A stretch of DNA of 64,000 nucleotides, taken from the NCBI RefSeq assembly GCF_000265465.1, contig NC_018016.1:1850001-1914000 (forward strand). The letters run 5' to 3'. The first letter of the stretch is position 1. Every line of letters starts with the position of its first letter. This DNA is from Ornithobacterium rhinotracheale DSM 15997 (GTDB lineage: Bacteria; Bacteroidota; Bacteroidia; Flavobacteriales; Weeksellaceae). A model generated the notes under the pieces. That model was not told where the DNA came from. It saw only the letters and a program-made list of their open reading frames with translations, and ran no database searches. Both the position numbers and the translations under genes were made by a program. Shown piece after piece: positions 41,397-49,880 of this stretch.

Positions 41397-43031
41397 ATGA
41401 ATAAAAATAAGTTCATTTATGTTTTAGGACTGCTAGCCTTCGTAAGTTTCTCAAGCTGTGGAAGAAGCGGGAAAACAGGCGGTGGAACTAAAAGTTATAC
41501 TAGTCGTACTGGTTGGAAACCAAATGATAAAAAAGGTTGGTTCTTCCAAGGTAAAAAAGAAAAACAAAAGGCCTCTCAAGGAATGGTTTACATTGAGGGA
41601 GGAACTTTTACCATGGGGCAAGTGAAAACCGATGTGATGCGTAACTGGGATAATACCCCACGCCGCATGCAGGTACGCTCTTTCTACATGGGAGACACAG
41701 AGGTTACAAACATTGCGTATAGAGAATACATGTCTTGGATCAATTATGTATTCCCTACCACAAATCCAGAGAATAAAAACATCAACGATGGTATCAAGCC
41801 AGATACCTTGGTTTGGGGAAATAAACTTTCTCGTAACGATTTATACTCGCACGAGTATTTAAGAAATCCATCTTTTGATTACTATCCAGTAGTGGGAGTA
41901 ACTTGGTTACAGGCGGTTCGTTATTGTGATTGGTTGACAGACCGTGCAAACGAAAAAGCTATGATGGATAAAGGGTATATAAACAAAGATTTATACCTAA
42001 ACGAAGATGTGAACTTGGGTGCAAATCACTTTAATACCGAAAAATTCCAGCAAAATCCTGGGCAAGTATTTCATGGCGATGGCGTAATTGATTCAGCTAA
42101 AATCATGAAAAACTTAAAAATTAAGACCAAAAATTCTAGAATTAATTATAGAATGAGCATGCATGCAGGATTAGTTCCAGCATTCAGACTTCCTACCGAG
42201 GCGGAATGGGAATATGCTGCACTAGCATTGCCAGGAGATAGAATTTATAACAGCTACCTAGGAAAACCAATCGCTCAAAACGAAATCAGACAACAGAGAG
42301 GAAGAAAGCGTGGAGAGTTTATGGCAAACTTTAAGCGTGGTCGTGGAGATTACTCAGGTATTGGAGGTTGGGGTAATGACGGTTTTGCGGTTACAAACGA
42401 TGTTAAACAATACCCATCTAATGAGTTTGGTCTTTATGGAATGTTAGGAAATGTTGCCGAATGGGTGGCAGATGTGTACAGACCATTGATTGACGAAACT
42501 GCGAGTGATTTTAACTACTTTAGAGGAAATATTTATACCCGCAAAATTCAAAATGGCAATGGCGATTTTGAAGTATACAAAGAAGGCGAAGTAGCTTATG
42601 ATACTTTAAATAATGGACAGTTATTAGCAAAAGCTCTGCCAGGAGCCTACAAAAAGGAAGTGGTGGAAGATGCTAGAGATTACGAAGATGGGGACTATCG
42701 TTCATCTTTGGATATCGGAAAAGCTGAAACAGATCCGAATGCTACAGACCCAAATATGTATAACTCGCCAGCAAGAAGATTTAGAGTGACAGATGATGGG
42801 CGTGTAGTGCTAGAAAAAGATCCAAAACAGAGATATACAGAGATCAGCAACAGAACTAGAGTTATTAAAGGAGGATCTTGGAAAGACAATATTTATTGGT
42901 TAGAACCAGGGCAAAGACGATTCCTTGACGAGGGCTCAGCAACCTCTTGGATTGGTTTCCGTGTGGCGCAAGATTACACAGGAGCTAACGAAGCAACCCG
43001 AACTAAAAGAGGCGTTGTAAAACAAAGATAA
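41397..43031 (+). CDS. gldJ: Gliding motility lipoprotein GldJ
   Basis: Outer-membrane lipoprotein needed for gliding and for stability of the type IX secretion ring (through GldK) in flavobacteria. I start at the ATG at 41397 (544 residues), which gives a proper signal sequence and lipobox at Cys21 (FSSCGRSG); the upstream GTG at 41370 is not needed. The body is a formylglycine-generating-enzyme-like (SUMF1) fold: GMVYIEGGTFTMGQ, DTEVTNIAYREYMSW, VVGVTWLQAVRYCDWL, RLPTEAEWEYAA, GLYGMLGNVAEWVAD, IKGGSWKD and WIGFRVA. Long insertions typical of GldJ separate these. It lies next to murF and divergent from porV. Confidence 0.95.
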   Translation: MNKNKFIYVLGLLAFVSFSSCGRSGKTGGGTKSYTSRTGWKPNDKKGWFFQGKKEKQKASQGMVYIEGGTFTMGQVKTDVMRNWDNTPRRMQVRSFYMGDTEVTNIAYREYMSWINYVFPTTNPENKNINDGIKPDTLVWGNKLSRNDLYSHEYLRNPSFDYYPVVGVTWLQAVRYCDWLTDRANEKAMMDKGYINKDLYLNEDVNLGANHFNTEKFQQNPGQVFHGDGVIDSAKIMKNLKIKTKNSRINYRMSMHAGLVPAFRLPTEAEWEYAALALPGDRIYNSYLGKPIAQNEIRQQRGRKRGEFMANFKRGRGDYSGIGGWGNDGFAVTNDVKQYPSNEFGLYGMLGNVAEWVADVYRPLIDETASDFNYFRGNIYTRKIQNGNGDFEVYKEGEVAYDTLNNGQLLAKALPGAYKKEVVEDARDYEDGDYRSSLDIGKAETDPNATDPNMYNSPARRFRVTDDGRVVLEKDPKQRYTEISNRTRVIKGGSWKDNIYWLEPGQRRFLDEGSATSWIGFRVAQDYTGANEATRTKRGVVKQR

Positions 43032-43050
43032 TCGAATGTAAATTCAATAG

Positions 43051-43088
43051 AAAAAAGAGGTTCAAAATAAGATTGAATCTCTTTTTTT
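43051..43088 (+). terminator. Terminator of gldJ
   Basis: A 15-bp stem with one G-T pair (43051-43065 with 43073-43087), T-run in the 3' arm, ending 18 bases before murF. Confidence 0.85.
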
Positions 43089-43105
43089 AATAAAATAAAA
43101 AACAC

Positions 43106-44386
43106 ATGAAAGTAGAAGATTTCTATCATAAATTTAAAGACGGATTAAAAATCTCGACCGATTCCCGAAAAATCGAAAAAGGCGATATTTTTATCGCGCT
43201 AAAAGGAGAAAACTTTAACGGCAACGCCTATGCCGAAAAAGCCATTGAGCAAGGAGCTGTTGCCGCTATTGTGGACGAGGCAGCATTTGAAAATATGGCT
43301 AAAAACATATTTTTGGTGGAAAATAGTTTGAAGTTTTTGCAAGATTTAGCACATTTCCATAGAAAAGAATTAGGCATAAAAATCATTTCGCTCACTGGAA
43401 GTAATGGCAAGACGACGACCAAAGAATTAATCGCTCAAGCCTTGGGCGCAAAATTCAATGTGGCGTTCACGCAAGGGAATTTAAACAATCATATTGGCGT
43501 GCCGCTTACTTTGTTAAGCCTAAACAAATCACACGATTTGGCAGTAGTAGAAATGGGTGCAAATCATCCACGAGAAATTGCTCAACTTTGCGAAATTGCA
43601 GCACCAAATTTTGGCTATATTACCAATTTTGGAAAAGCACATTTAGAGGGATTTGGTAGCGAGGAAGGTGTGGTAAAGGCAAAATCTGAGTTGTATGATT
43701 TCTTGCGTGCGCACAATGGAAAGGCATTCATTAACAAAGACGATGCAAAGCAAATCAAGCAAACCAATGGAATGGAGATCATTAGTTTTGCATTTGAAAA
43801 CGAAGCCGATTATCAATACAAGCGAATTTTAAAAGAAGGAAAAGCCGGAGTTGAGGCAGACGAAACGCTGATTCAATCCAATTTGGTGGGAAATTATAAC
43901 CAAAACAATATCGCCGCGGCAACAACCATTGCGCGATATTTTGGTGTAGAGTTTCCTGAAATTAAAAAAGCAATAGAAGCTTATAACCCAACAATTAACC
44001 GCTCGCAGACGATTGAACAAAATGGCAAGAAAATCATTATGGATGCCTATAACGCCAATCCGAGCAGTATGGAAGTTGCTTTAAAGCACTTTTCGTATTA
44101 CGATGGCACCAAGGCAGTTGTGCTAGGCGATATGTTTGAATTGGGGGCGTTTTCTGCCGAAGAACACCAGAAAGTAGCTCAATTAGCAAAAGATTTAAAT
44201 TTTGACGAAATCTTTTTAATTGGAGAAAATTTTAGTGCCAATACAAATCCAGAATTAGCTGTATTGACTTTTAAAACCAAAGAGAAATTTTTAGCCTTTA
44301 TCCGAGAAAATCATGTGCAATCACAAAGCATTTTAATCAAAGGCTCACGCGGTATGCAATTGGAGAAAATCCTTCCAGAATTGTAA
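43106..44386 (+). CDS. murF: UDP-MurNAc-tripeptide--D-Ala-D-Ala ligase
   Basis: Adds D-Ala-D-Ala to the UDP-MurNAc-tripeptide, the last cytoplasmic step of the peptidoglycan precursor (EC 6.3.2.10). 426 residues. The N-terminal UDP-binding domain has STDSRKIEKGDIFIALKGENFNG. The ATP-binding P-loop GSNGKTTT is at residues 98-105, with EMGANHPREIAQL and NFGKAHLEGFGS after it. The C-terminal ligase domain has DAYNANPSSMEVAL and VLGDMFELG. It follows gldJ closely, but a strong terminator lies between them. Confidence 0.97.
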   Translation: MKVEDFYHKFKDGLKISTDSRKIEKGDIFIALKGENFNGNAYAEKAIEQGAVAAIVDEAAFENMAKNIFLVENSLKFLQDLAHFHRKELGIKIISLTGSNGKTTTKELIAQALGAKFNVAFTQGNLNNHIGVPLTLLSLNKSHDLAVVEMGANHPREIAQLCEIAAPNFGYITNFGKAHLEGFGSEEGVVKAKSELYDFLRAHNGKAFINKDDAKQIKQTNGMEIISFAFENEADYQYKRILKEGKAGVEADETLIQSNLVGNYNQNNIAAATTIARYFGVEFPEIKKAIEAYNPTINRSQTIEQNGKKIIMDAYNANPSSMEVALKHFSYYDGTKAVVLGDMFELGAFSAEEHQKVAQLAKDLNFDEIFLIGENFSANTNPELAVLTFKTKEKFLAFIRENHVQSQSILIKGSRGMQLEKILPEL

Positions 44387-44411
44387 TTTTAAAATTATTT
44401 AAAAAATATTA

Positions 44412-44443
44412 AAAAAGCCGATTTTTTAGAAAATCGGCTTTTT
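44412..44443. terminator. Bidirectional terminator between murF and purE
   Basis: A 14-bp perfect stem (44412-44425 with 44430-44443), loop TTAG, with A-run and T-run arms between convergent genes. Confidence 0.9.
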
Positions 44444-44467
44444 GTGTTTTTAGGAGGAAAGGAAATT

Positions 44468-44986
44468 TTAGTCAAATCCATTAGCGAATTGTCCTTTCAC
44501 CTCCAAGATGTTTTCTTCCACTTTCTCTTTCAAAGATTGCTGATACTCTGCCACAGCTTTAGCCACTTCAGGCTCAAACGCACCGACTATTCTTGCCGCA
44601 AGCAGTCCGGCATTTTTAGCAGCGTCGAGTGCCACGGTAGCCACGGGAATTCCGTTTGGCATTTGTAGAATGCTTAGCACGCTATCCCAGCCATCGATGG
44701 AGTTGCTTGAGTGGATAGGCACGCCAATCACAGGCAAAGTCGTGAGCGATGCAACCATGCCTGGCAAGTGAGCCGCTCCGCCAGCACCTGCGATGATTAC
44801 TTTTACACCTCGTTCTGCGGCACCTTTGGCGTATTCAAACATGCGTTCTGGAGTGCGGTGTGCAGACACGAGTGTGAGCTCAAAAGTGATGCCGAGTTCT
44901 TGTAAAATTTCTGCAGCAGCCTGCATTTTAGGTAAATCGCTTTGGCTTCCCATCACGATAGATACGGTTGGTTTTTCTATGTGCAT
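44468..44986 (-). CDS. purE: N5-carboxyaminoimidazole ribonucleotide mutase
   Basis: Moves the carboxyl group of N5-CAIR to carbon 4 to give CAIR in purine synthesis (EC 5.4.99.18). The 172 residues match class I PurE. Signatures: VMGSQSDLP, LVSAHRTPERM, IIAGAGGAAHLPGMVAS and PIHSSNSIDGWDSVLSILQMPNGIPVA region (read across 90-115). It lies 17 bases after purK and forms an operon with it. The presence of PurK confirms the class I route. Confidence 0.96.
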   Translation of the reverse strand: MHIEKPTVSIVMGSQSDLPKMQAAAEILQELGITFELTLVSAHRTPERMFEYAKGAAERGVKVIIAGAGGAAHLPGMVASLTTLPVIGVPIHSSNSIDGWDSVLSILQMPNGIPVATVALDAAKNAGLLAARIVGAFEPEVAKAVAEYQQSLKEKVEENILEVKGQFANGFD

Positions 44987-45003
44987 AATTTTCTATTTTT
45001 TAA

Positions 45004-46092
45004 TTATTGATTAATGATTTCTACTTCTTTTTTCACTTTTTCAATTTGGCTAATGATTTCGTCCCAGTTGTTCCCGCAAAAAGTGGCGTGTCCCATTTTT
45101 CGCCCTGGGCTTGTGAGTTTTTTGCCATACCAGTGAATGCTGAACCCTGGCAATTTTAGCGCATCGTTTAGCCCTTTGATGTAGCTAGCCCCCTCATGAT
45201 TTGGTGCTCCGATTAAATTCAGCATGGCAGCTTTGCATTTTAAATCTGTGTTGCCAAGTGGTAAATTGACCAAGGTGCGGAGCATCATATCAAACTGAGA
45301 AGAATAAGCTGCCTCAATCGTAGCGTGCCCGCTATTGTGCACGCGTGGAGCAGTTTCATTTACCCAAATGCTGCCATCATTATTTAAAAATAATTCTACG
45401 GCATAAATCCCTGGGGAATCAAAAGCTTTTACTACCTCCAGCGCAATCTGCTTGGCATTTTCTTCTTCTTCGGGCGAAATGCGAGCGGGAGTGATTAAAT
45501 AATCTAATAAATTATATGTTGGATTAAAGACTTGTTCCACAACTGGATACACAGCACGCTCTCCATCGGCATTTTGAGCCACAATCACGGCGAGTTCCAT
45601 TTTTAAATCGGCTAAAGCTTCAAAAATTGAATTTTCTTCCCAAGCCTTAGTTTTTTCATCTTTTAAAATCTGAACGCCTTTACCATCATAGCCGCCTTTG
45701 CAGAGTTTCTGCACCACGGGGAAATCATTTTTTTCCTTCAATGGAGCGGTGGGAATATTATTTTTTAAATAAAAATCTTTCTGTTTGCCTTTGTCTTGAA
45801 TTATTTCCAAAACATCTGGATCTGGAATTACGGTTTTGCCTTGTTTTTTCAGTTCGCGAAGAGCTTTGAGATTTACATGTTCTATCTCTATGCCCACGAT
45901 GTCCACTTGCTGGGCAAAATCCATTACGCTCTGGTAATCGTTGAAATCGCCACACACAAAATGGTCTGCAATTTGGCTACAAGGTGCCTCGGGATTGGGA
46001 TCGAGAATGAAAATTTCGTAGGGATAATTTAAGGCATTCTGAATGAACATTCTACCCAATTGTCCGCCACCTAAAATTCCAATTTTTTTCAT
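45004..46092 (-). CDS. purK: N5-carboxyaminoimidazole ribonucleotide synthase
   Basis: ATP-grasp enzyme that carboxylates AIR to N5-CAIR with bicarbonate and ATP (EC 6.3.4.18). 362 residues. The N-terminal start IGILGGGQLGRMFIQNA, the ATP-grasp region (VVQKLCKGGYDGKGVQIL) and the metal-binding WVNETAPRVHNSGHATIEA are typical. First gene of a two-gene operon with purE, transcribed away from the decarboxylase gene at 46200. Confidence 0.96.
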   Translation of the reverse strand: MKKIGILGGGQLGRMFIQNALNYPYEIFILDPNPEAPCSQIADHFVCGDFNDYQSVMDFAQQVDIVGIEIEHVNLKALRELKKQGKTVIPDPDVLEIIQDKGKQKDFYLKNNIPTAPLKEKNDFPVVQKLCKGGYDGKGVQILKDEKTKAWEENSIFEALADLKMELAVIVAQNADGERAVYPVVEQVFNPTYNLLDYLITPARISPEEEENAKQIALEVVKAFDSPGIYAVELFLNNDGSIWVNETAPRVHNSGHATIEAAYSSQFDMMLRTLVNLPLGNTDLKCKAAMLNLIGAPNHEGASYIKGLNDALKLPGFSIHWYGKKLTSPGRKMGHATFCGNNWDEIISQIEKVKKEVEIINQ

Positions 46093-46199
46093 ATAAAAAA
46101 TATCTGTGCAGTAAAATTAATTAAAATTTATTGTTCAAAACCTACCACAAAGTAAATTTTTTTTTAAAATTTGCAATTCAACAAGAATAGACAGAATAA

Positions 46200-47597
46200 A
46201 TGAAATTAAAGTATTTTGACTTAATAGACCAAACTTACTATTTCCCGCAAGAGGAGTTTACTTTAGATGGTGCCAATTTAAGGTTTCATGGTATTGATTT
46301 AATGGGCTTGATTGAAGAATATGGGGCTCCGCTAAAATTTACTTACTTGCCAAAAATCTCTGAAAATATAAAAAAAGCTAAAAAATGGTTCAATGATGCC
46401 ATTAAAGAGCATAACTATGGTGCTACTTATAATTATTGCTACTGCACCAAAAGTTCGCATTTTTCGTTTGTGCTGAACGAAGCACTTAAAAATGATATTC
46501 ACATAGAGACCAGTTCCGCGTTTGACATCAATATCGTGGAGTCTCTGATGAAGTCTGGAAAAATAACAAAGAAAAACTGGATTGTGTGCAATGGTTTTAA
46601 GCGAGATCAATACATTGAAAACATTGCAAGATTAATCAATAACGGGCACAAAAAATGCTTGCCAATTATTGATAATTACGAAGAGCTAAATCTTTTAAAC
46701 GAAGCGATTAAAGGAAAATACCAAGTAGGGATCCGTATCGCATCTGAGGAAGAACCTAAATTCGAGTTTTATACCTCTCGTTTAGGGATTGGGTATCGCG
46801 ACATTGTGCCGTTCTACAAAAAAGAACTGAGAGATAATAAAAAAGTGAGCCTGAAAATGCTCCATTTCTTCATCAATACAGGAATTAGAGACACGGCGTA
46901 TTATTGGAGTGAGCTTACTAAATGTTTGAAAGTATATGTGGATTTAAAGAAAATCTGCCCTACGCTCGATAGTTTGAACATCGGGGGTGGTTTCCCGATT
47001 AAAAACACCTTGCACTTTACCTATGATTATGCCTACATGGCAAATGAGATTGTGAATCAAATTAAGCAATATTGCGAAAACGCAGGCGTAGAAGTGCCAC
47101 ATCTTTATACCGAGTTTGGTAGTTTCACTGTGGGCGAAAGTGGTGGAGCGATTTACCAAATTTTGTATCAAAAGCAACAGAACGATCGCGAAAAATGGAA
47201 CATGATCGATTCTTCATTTATCACTACTTTGCCAGATAGCTGGGCGATCAGTAAGCGTTTTGTGCTACTTGCCATCAACCGCTGGAACGACGAGTATGAG
47301 CGAGTGCTTTTAGGCGGATTGACTTGTGATAGCGATGATTATTACAATTCGGAACAGAACTTAAACGCTATTTTCTTGCCTAAATTTAAAAAAGATAAAC
47401 CGCTCTATATTGGATTTTTCAACACGGGGGCGTATCAAGATACCATTGGGGGATTTGGCGGTTTGCAACACTGCTTAATCCCAAAGCCAAAACACATTTT
47501 GATTGATAAAGACGAAAACGGAAATATCACGACCAAATTATTCTCCAAGCAGCAATCTGCAGAGAGTTTTATGGACATTTTGGGCTACGAGGAGTAG
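46200..47597 (+). CDS. speA: Arginine decarboxylase, fold type III (flavobacterial form)
   Basis: PLP-dependent decarboxylase (alanine-racemase-like barrel) that makes agmatine from arginine for polyamine synthesis. 465 residues. The PLP lysine is Lys84 in YCYCTKSSHF. Other motifs are IETSSAFDINIVE, HFFINTGIRD, the glycine-rich phosphate loop NIGGGFPIKN, TEFGSFTVGESG and, near the C terminus, LTCDSDDYY, the Cys-Asp pair of the substrate site. The sequence matches what I recall of flavobacterial arginine decarboxylases, shorter than the E. coli enzyme. It is followed by a deoxyhypusine-synthase-like gene; the agmatinase gene often found between them is absent. The exact amino-acid substrate is inferred. 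Confidence 0.85.
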   Translation: MKLKYFDLIDQTYYFPQEEFTLDGANLRFHGIDLMGLIEEYGAPLKFTYLPKISENIKKAKKWFNDAIKEHNYGATYNYCYCTKSSHFSFVLNEALKNDIHIETSSAFDINIVESLMKSGKITKKNWIVCNGFKRDQYIENIARLINNGHKKCLPIIDNYEELNLLNEAIKGKYQVGIRIASEEEPKFEFYTSRLGIGYRDIVPFYKKELRDNKKVSLKMLHFFINTGIRDTAYYWSELTKCLKVYVDLKKICPTLDSLNIGGGFPIKNTLHFTYDYAYMANEIVNQIKQYCENAGVEVPHLYTEFGSFTVGESGGAIYQILYQKQQNDREKWNMIDSSFITTLPDSWAISKRFVLLAINRWNDEYERVLLGGLTCDSDDYYNSEQNLNAIFLPKFKKDKPLYIGFFNTGAYQDTIGGFGGLQHCLIPKPKHILIDKDENGNITTKLFSKQQSAESFMDILGYEE

Positions 47598-47723
47598 GAG
47601 GCTAAATTTGAAAGAAAATAAATTATTAAAAAAAAGACAAATAACCCGAATTATGTTGCAAGAGAATTTTAAAACTTTTTAATTTGCGGCAAAATTCAGA
47701 AAACAATAAAAAACATTATTAAA

Positions 47724-48689
47724 ATGGGAGCAATATCAGACTTTATTCAGAAATATTATTTGCACTTTAATGCTGCTACTTTGGTAGATGCCGCAAAAGC
47801 CTACGACGAGCAGCTTAAAAACGGTGGTAAAATGCTAGTGAGCATGGCAGGAGCTATGAGTACTGCCGAGTTAGGGAAAATCTTTGCAGAAATGATACGC
47901 CAAGATAAAGTGCATATCGTTTCATGTACAGGTGCCAACTTGGAAGAAGACATCATGAACCTTGTAGCGCATTCACACTACAAAAGAGTGCCACATTACA
48001 GAGATTTAACTCCAGCAGAAGAAAGAGAATTATTGGACAAAGGACTGAACCGTGTAACAGATACTTGTATTCCAGAAGAAGAAGCCTTCAGAAGATTGCA
48101 AAAACACATTTTCAAAATCTGGAAAGATGCTGAAGAAAAAGGCGAAAGATATTTTCCGCACGAGTTTATGTATAAGATGTTGCTTTCAGGCGTGCTTGAG
48201 CAATATTACGAAATCGATATCAAAGACAGCTGGATGTATGCTGCTGCCGAGAAAAATTTACCAATCGTAGTACCAGGGTGGGAAGACAGCACGATGGGGA
48301 ACATTTTTGCAAGTTATGTGATGAAAGGCGAGTTAAAAGCAAGTACCATGAAATCAGGAATTGAGTATATGACATTCTTGGCAGATTGGTACACCGAAAA
48401 TTCACAAAACGGAATCGGATTCTTCCAAATCGGAGGAGGTATCGCAGGAGATTTCCCAATCTGTGTAGTGCCTATGCTTTATCAAGATTTGGAAAGAACA
48501 GATACACCATTCTGGAGCTATTTCTGTCAAATTTCAGATTCTACCACATCTTATGGTAGCTACTCTGGAGCCGTGCCAAATGAGAAAATCACTTGGGGAA
48601 AATTAGACATAGATACGCCAAAATTCATTGTGGAATCAGACGCTACAATCGTTGCACCGTTGATGTTTGCTTATTTGCTAGACATGTAA
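47724..48689 (+). CDS. Deoxyhypusine-synthase-family protein (likely polyamine enzyme)
   Basis: 321 residues of the NAD-dependent deoxyhypusine synthase fold. Visible family motifs are VSMAGAMSTAELGKIF, VSCTGANLEEDIMNLVAH, VPGWEDSTMGNIFASYVMKGE, the nucleotide loop QIGGGIAGDFPICVVPMLYQDL and ISDSTTSYGSYSGAVPNEKITWGK. Bacteria lack the eIF5A protein substrate, and relatives are known to make homospermidine or aminopropyl-agmatine-type polyamines. Its place after arginine decarboxylase supports a polyamine role. The product cannot be fixed from sequence. Confidence 0.85.
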   Translation: MGAISDFIQKYYLHFNAATLVDAAKAYDEQLKNGGKMLVSMAGAMSTAELGKIFAEMIRQDKVHIVSCTGANLEEDIMNLVAHSHYKRVPHYRDLTPAEERELLDKGLNRVTDTCIPEEEAFRRLQKHIFKIWKDAEEKGERYFPHEFMYKMLLSGVLEQYYEIDIKDSWMYAAAEKNLPIVVPGWEDSTMGNIFASYVMKGELKASTMKSGIEYMTFLADWYTENSQNGIGFFQIGGGIAGDFPICVVPMLYQDLERTDTPFWSYFCQISDSTTSYGSYSGAVPNEKITWGKLDIDTPKFIVESDATIVAPLMFAYLLDM

Positions 48690-48718
48690 ATTAGAATAAA
48701 AAACATAGAGAAAAAGAT

Positions 48719-49027
48719 ATGAGTAAGAAACCATGCCCCAAGAAGAGAGTAATCGTTGATTACAAAAAATTGAATAATGAGATTTTGAGCCTTTTGGTAG
48801 AGAAATTTCCAGATGGATACGGGGATCAAGATGTTATTGTGTTTAAAAATGCTAAAGGCGAAACCGTAGAAGCGGTGGAAGTTCAGACAGAGGATACTGT
48901 GTATTTGGTGAAAATCAGCCAGCGTCTAGAAATCGTGATGGAGGAGTTTGAAGATGACGACGATGAGCCATTCTTTGATGATGATGTAACATTTGAAGGG
49001 CCAGATCCAAGTGCAGTAGAAGAATAA
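48719..49027 (+). CDS. Small acidic conserved protein
   Basis: A 102-residue cytoplasmic protein. A basic start (MSKKPCPKKRVIVDYKKLN) is followed by a compact alpha/beta core (LLVEKFPDGYGDQDVIVFKNAKGETVEAVEVQTEDTVYLVKIS) and an acidic tail (FEDDDDEPFFDDD). I recall similar small proteins in other flavobacteria but no reliable function. It lies 29 bases after the polyamine gene and may share its transcript, ending at the hairpin at 49052. Confidence 0.7.
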   Translation: MSKKPCPKKRVIVDYKKLNNEILSLLVEKFPDGYGDQDVIVFKNAKGETVEAVEVQTEDTVYLVKISQRLEIVMEEFEDDDDEPFFDDDVTFEGPDPSAVEE

Positions 49028-49051
49028 ATTTTTGAAAATTAATATTTAATA

Positions 49052-49093
49052 AAAGGTTTGCATTGCGTATTTTTGTAATGTAAACCTTTTTTT
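49052..49093 (+). terminator. Terminator with promoter-like box in its loop, abutting cysQ
   Basis: A 13-bp stem with one G-T pair (49052-49064 with 49077-49089) and a T-run that ends right at the cysQ ATG. The loop carries TATTTTTG (49068-49075), a full -7 match. It could both end the upstream transcript and start that of the sulfate operon, giving a leader of about 10-15 bases. Confidence 0.7.
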
Positions 49094-49876
49094 ATGAACG
49101 AGCTTTTGCAAAAAGCAATACAAGCAGCCTTGCAAGCAGGGCAGGAGATTTTAAAGATTTATGAGCAAGATTTTGCAGTAGAGCATAAGGCAGATGAGTC
49201 TCCACTCACGCAGGCAGATTTGGCGTCCAATCGTGTGATTGTAGATTTTCTGAAAAACACCCAAATTCCGATCATTAGCGAAGAAATGCAGCAGGAGAAA
49301 TACGCTTTGCGCAAAGATTGGGCTCGCTTTTGGCTCGTAGACCCGTTGGACGGCACCAAGGAGTTTGTAAATAGAAACGGAGAGTTCACCGTAAATATAG
49401 CCTTAATCGAAAATGGAACACCCGTTTTGGGCGTAATTTATGCACCATGCTTAAAATGGCTTTATTTTGCTGATGAAACGGGAAGCTTTAAACAAGAAAA
49501 AATTACCCAATATTCGGAATTTTCAAAGGATTTAGCCCAAAAGTTATATTACCAAAAGCCGCAGGAGAATGTCGTGGTAGTGGCAAGTCGCTCGCATCTC
49601 AACGAGCCGACGGAAAAATTCATTCAAAAATTAAATTTAAAATATCAATCCGTAGAGAGAATTTCTATGGGCAGTTCGCTTAAATTATGTTTGGTCGCGG
49701 AATCCAAAGCACATGTGTATCCCCGATTTGCCCCCACAATGGAGTGGGACATAGCTGCGGGGCATGCCATTTGCCGATTTGCAGGCGTTTCCGTAGTTCA
49801 GGCTGAAACGGGCGAGCCAATTGCGTATAACAAAGAAAATCTATTAAATCCCTATTTTTTGGTAGGAGAAGTATAG
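49094..49876 (+). CDS. cysQ: 3'(2'),5'-bisphosphate nucleotidase
   Basis: Removes the 3'-phosphate from PAP, the by-product of PAPS use, giving AMP (EC 3.1.3.7). 260 residues of the inositol-monophosphatase fold. Metal-site motifs: ISEE (Glu63, Glu64), DPLDGTKEF (Asp83, Asp86) and the C-terminal WDIAAGHAI. First gene of the five-gene sulfate operon; the next gene starts 4 bases downstream. Its presence fits a cell that uses PAPS and must clear PAP. Confidence 0.94.
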   Translation: MNELLQKAIQAALQAGQEILKIYEQDFAVEHKADESPLTQADLASNRVIVDFLKNTQIPIISEEMQQEKYALRKDWARFWLVDPLDGTKEFVNRNGEFTVNIALIENGTPVLGVIYAPCLKWLYFADETGSFKQEKITQYSEFSKDLAQKLYYQKPQENVVVVASRSHLNEPTEKFIQKLNLKYQSVERISMGSSLKLCLVAESKAHVYPRFAPTMEWDIAAGHAICRFAGVSVVQAETGEPIAYNKENLLNPYFLVGEV

Positions 49877-49880
49877 GCGT

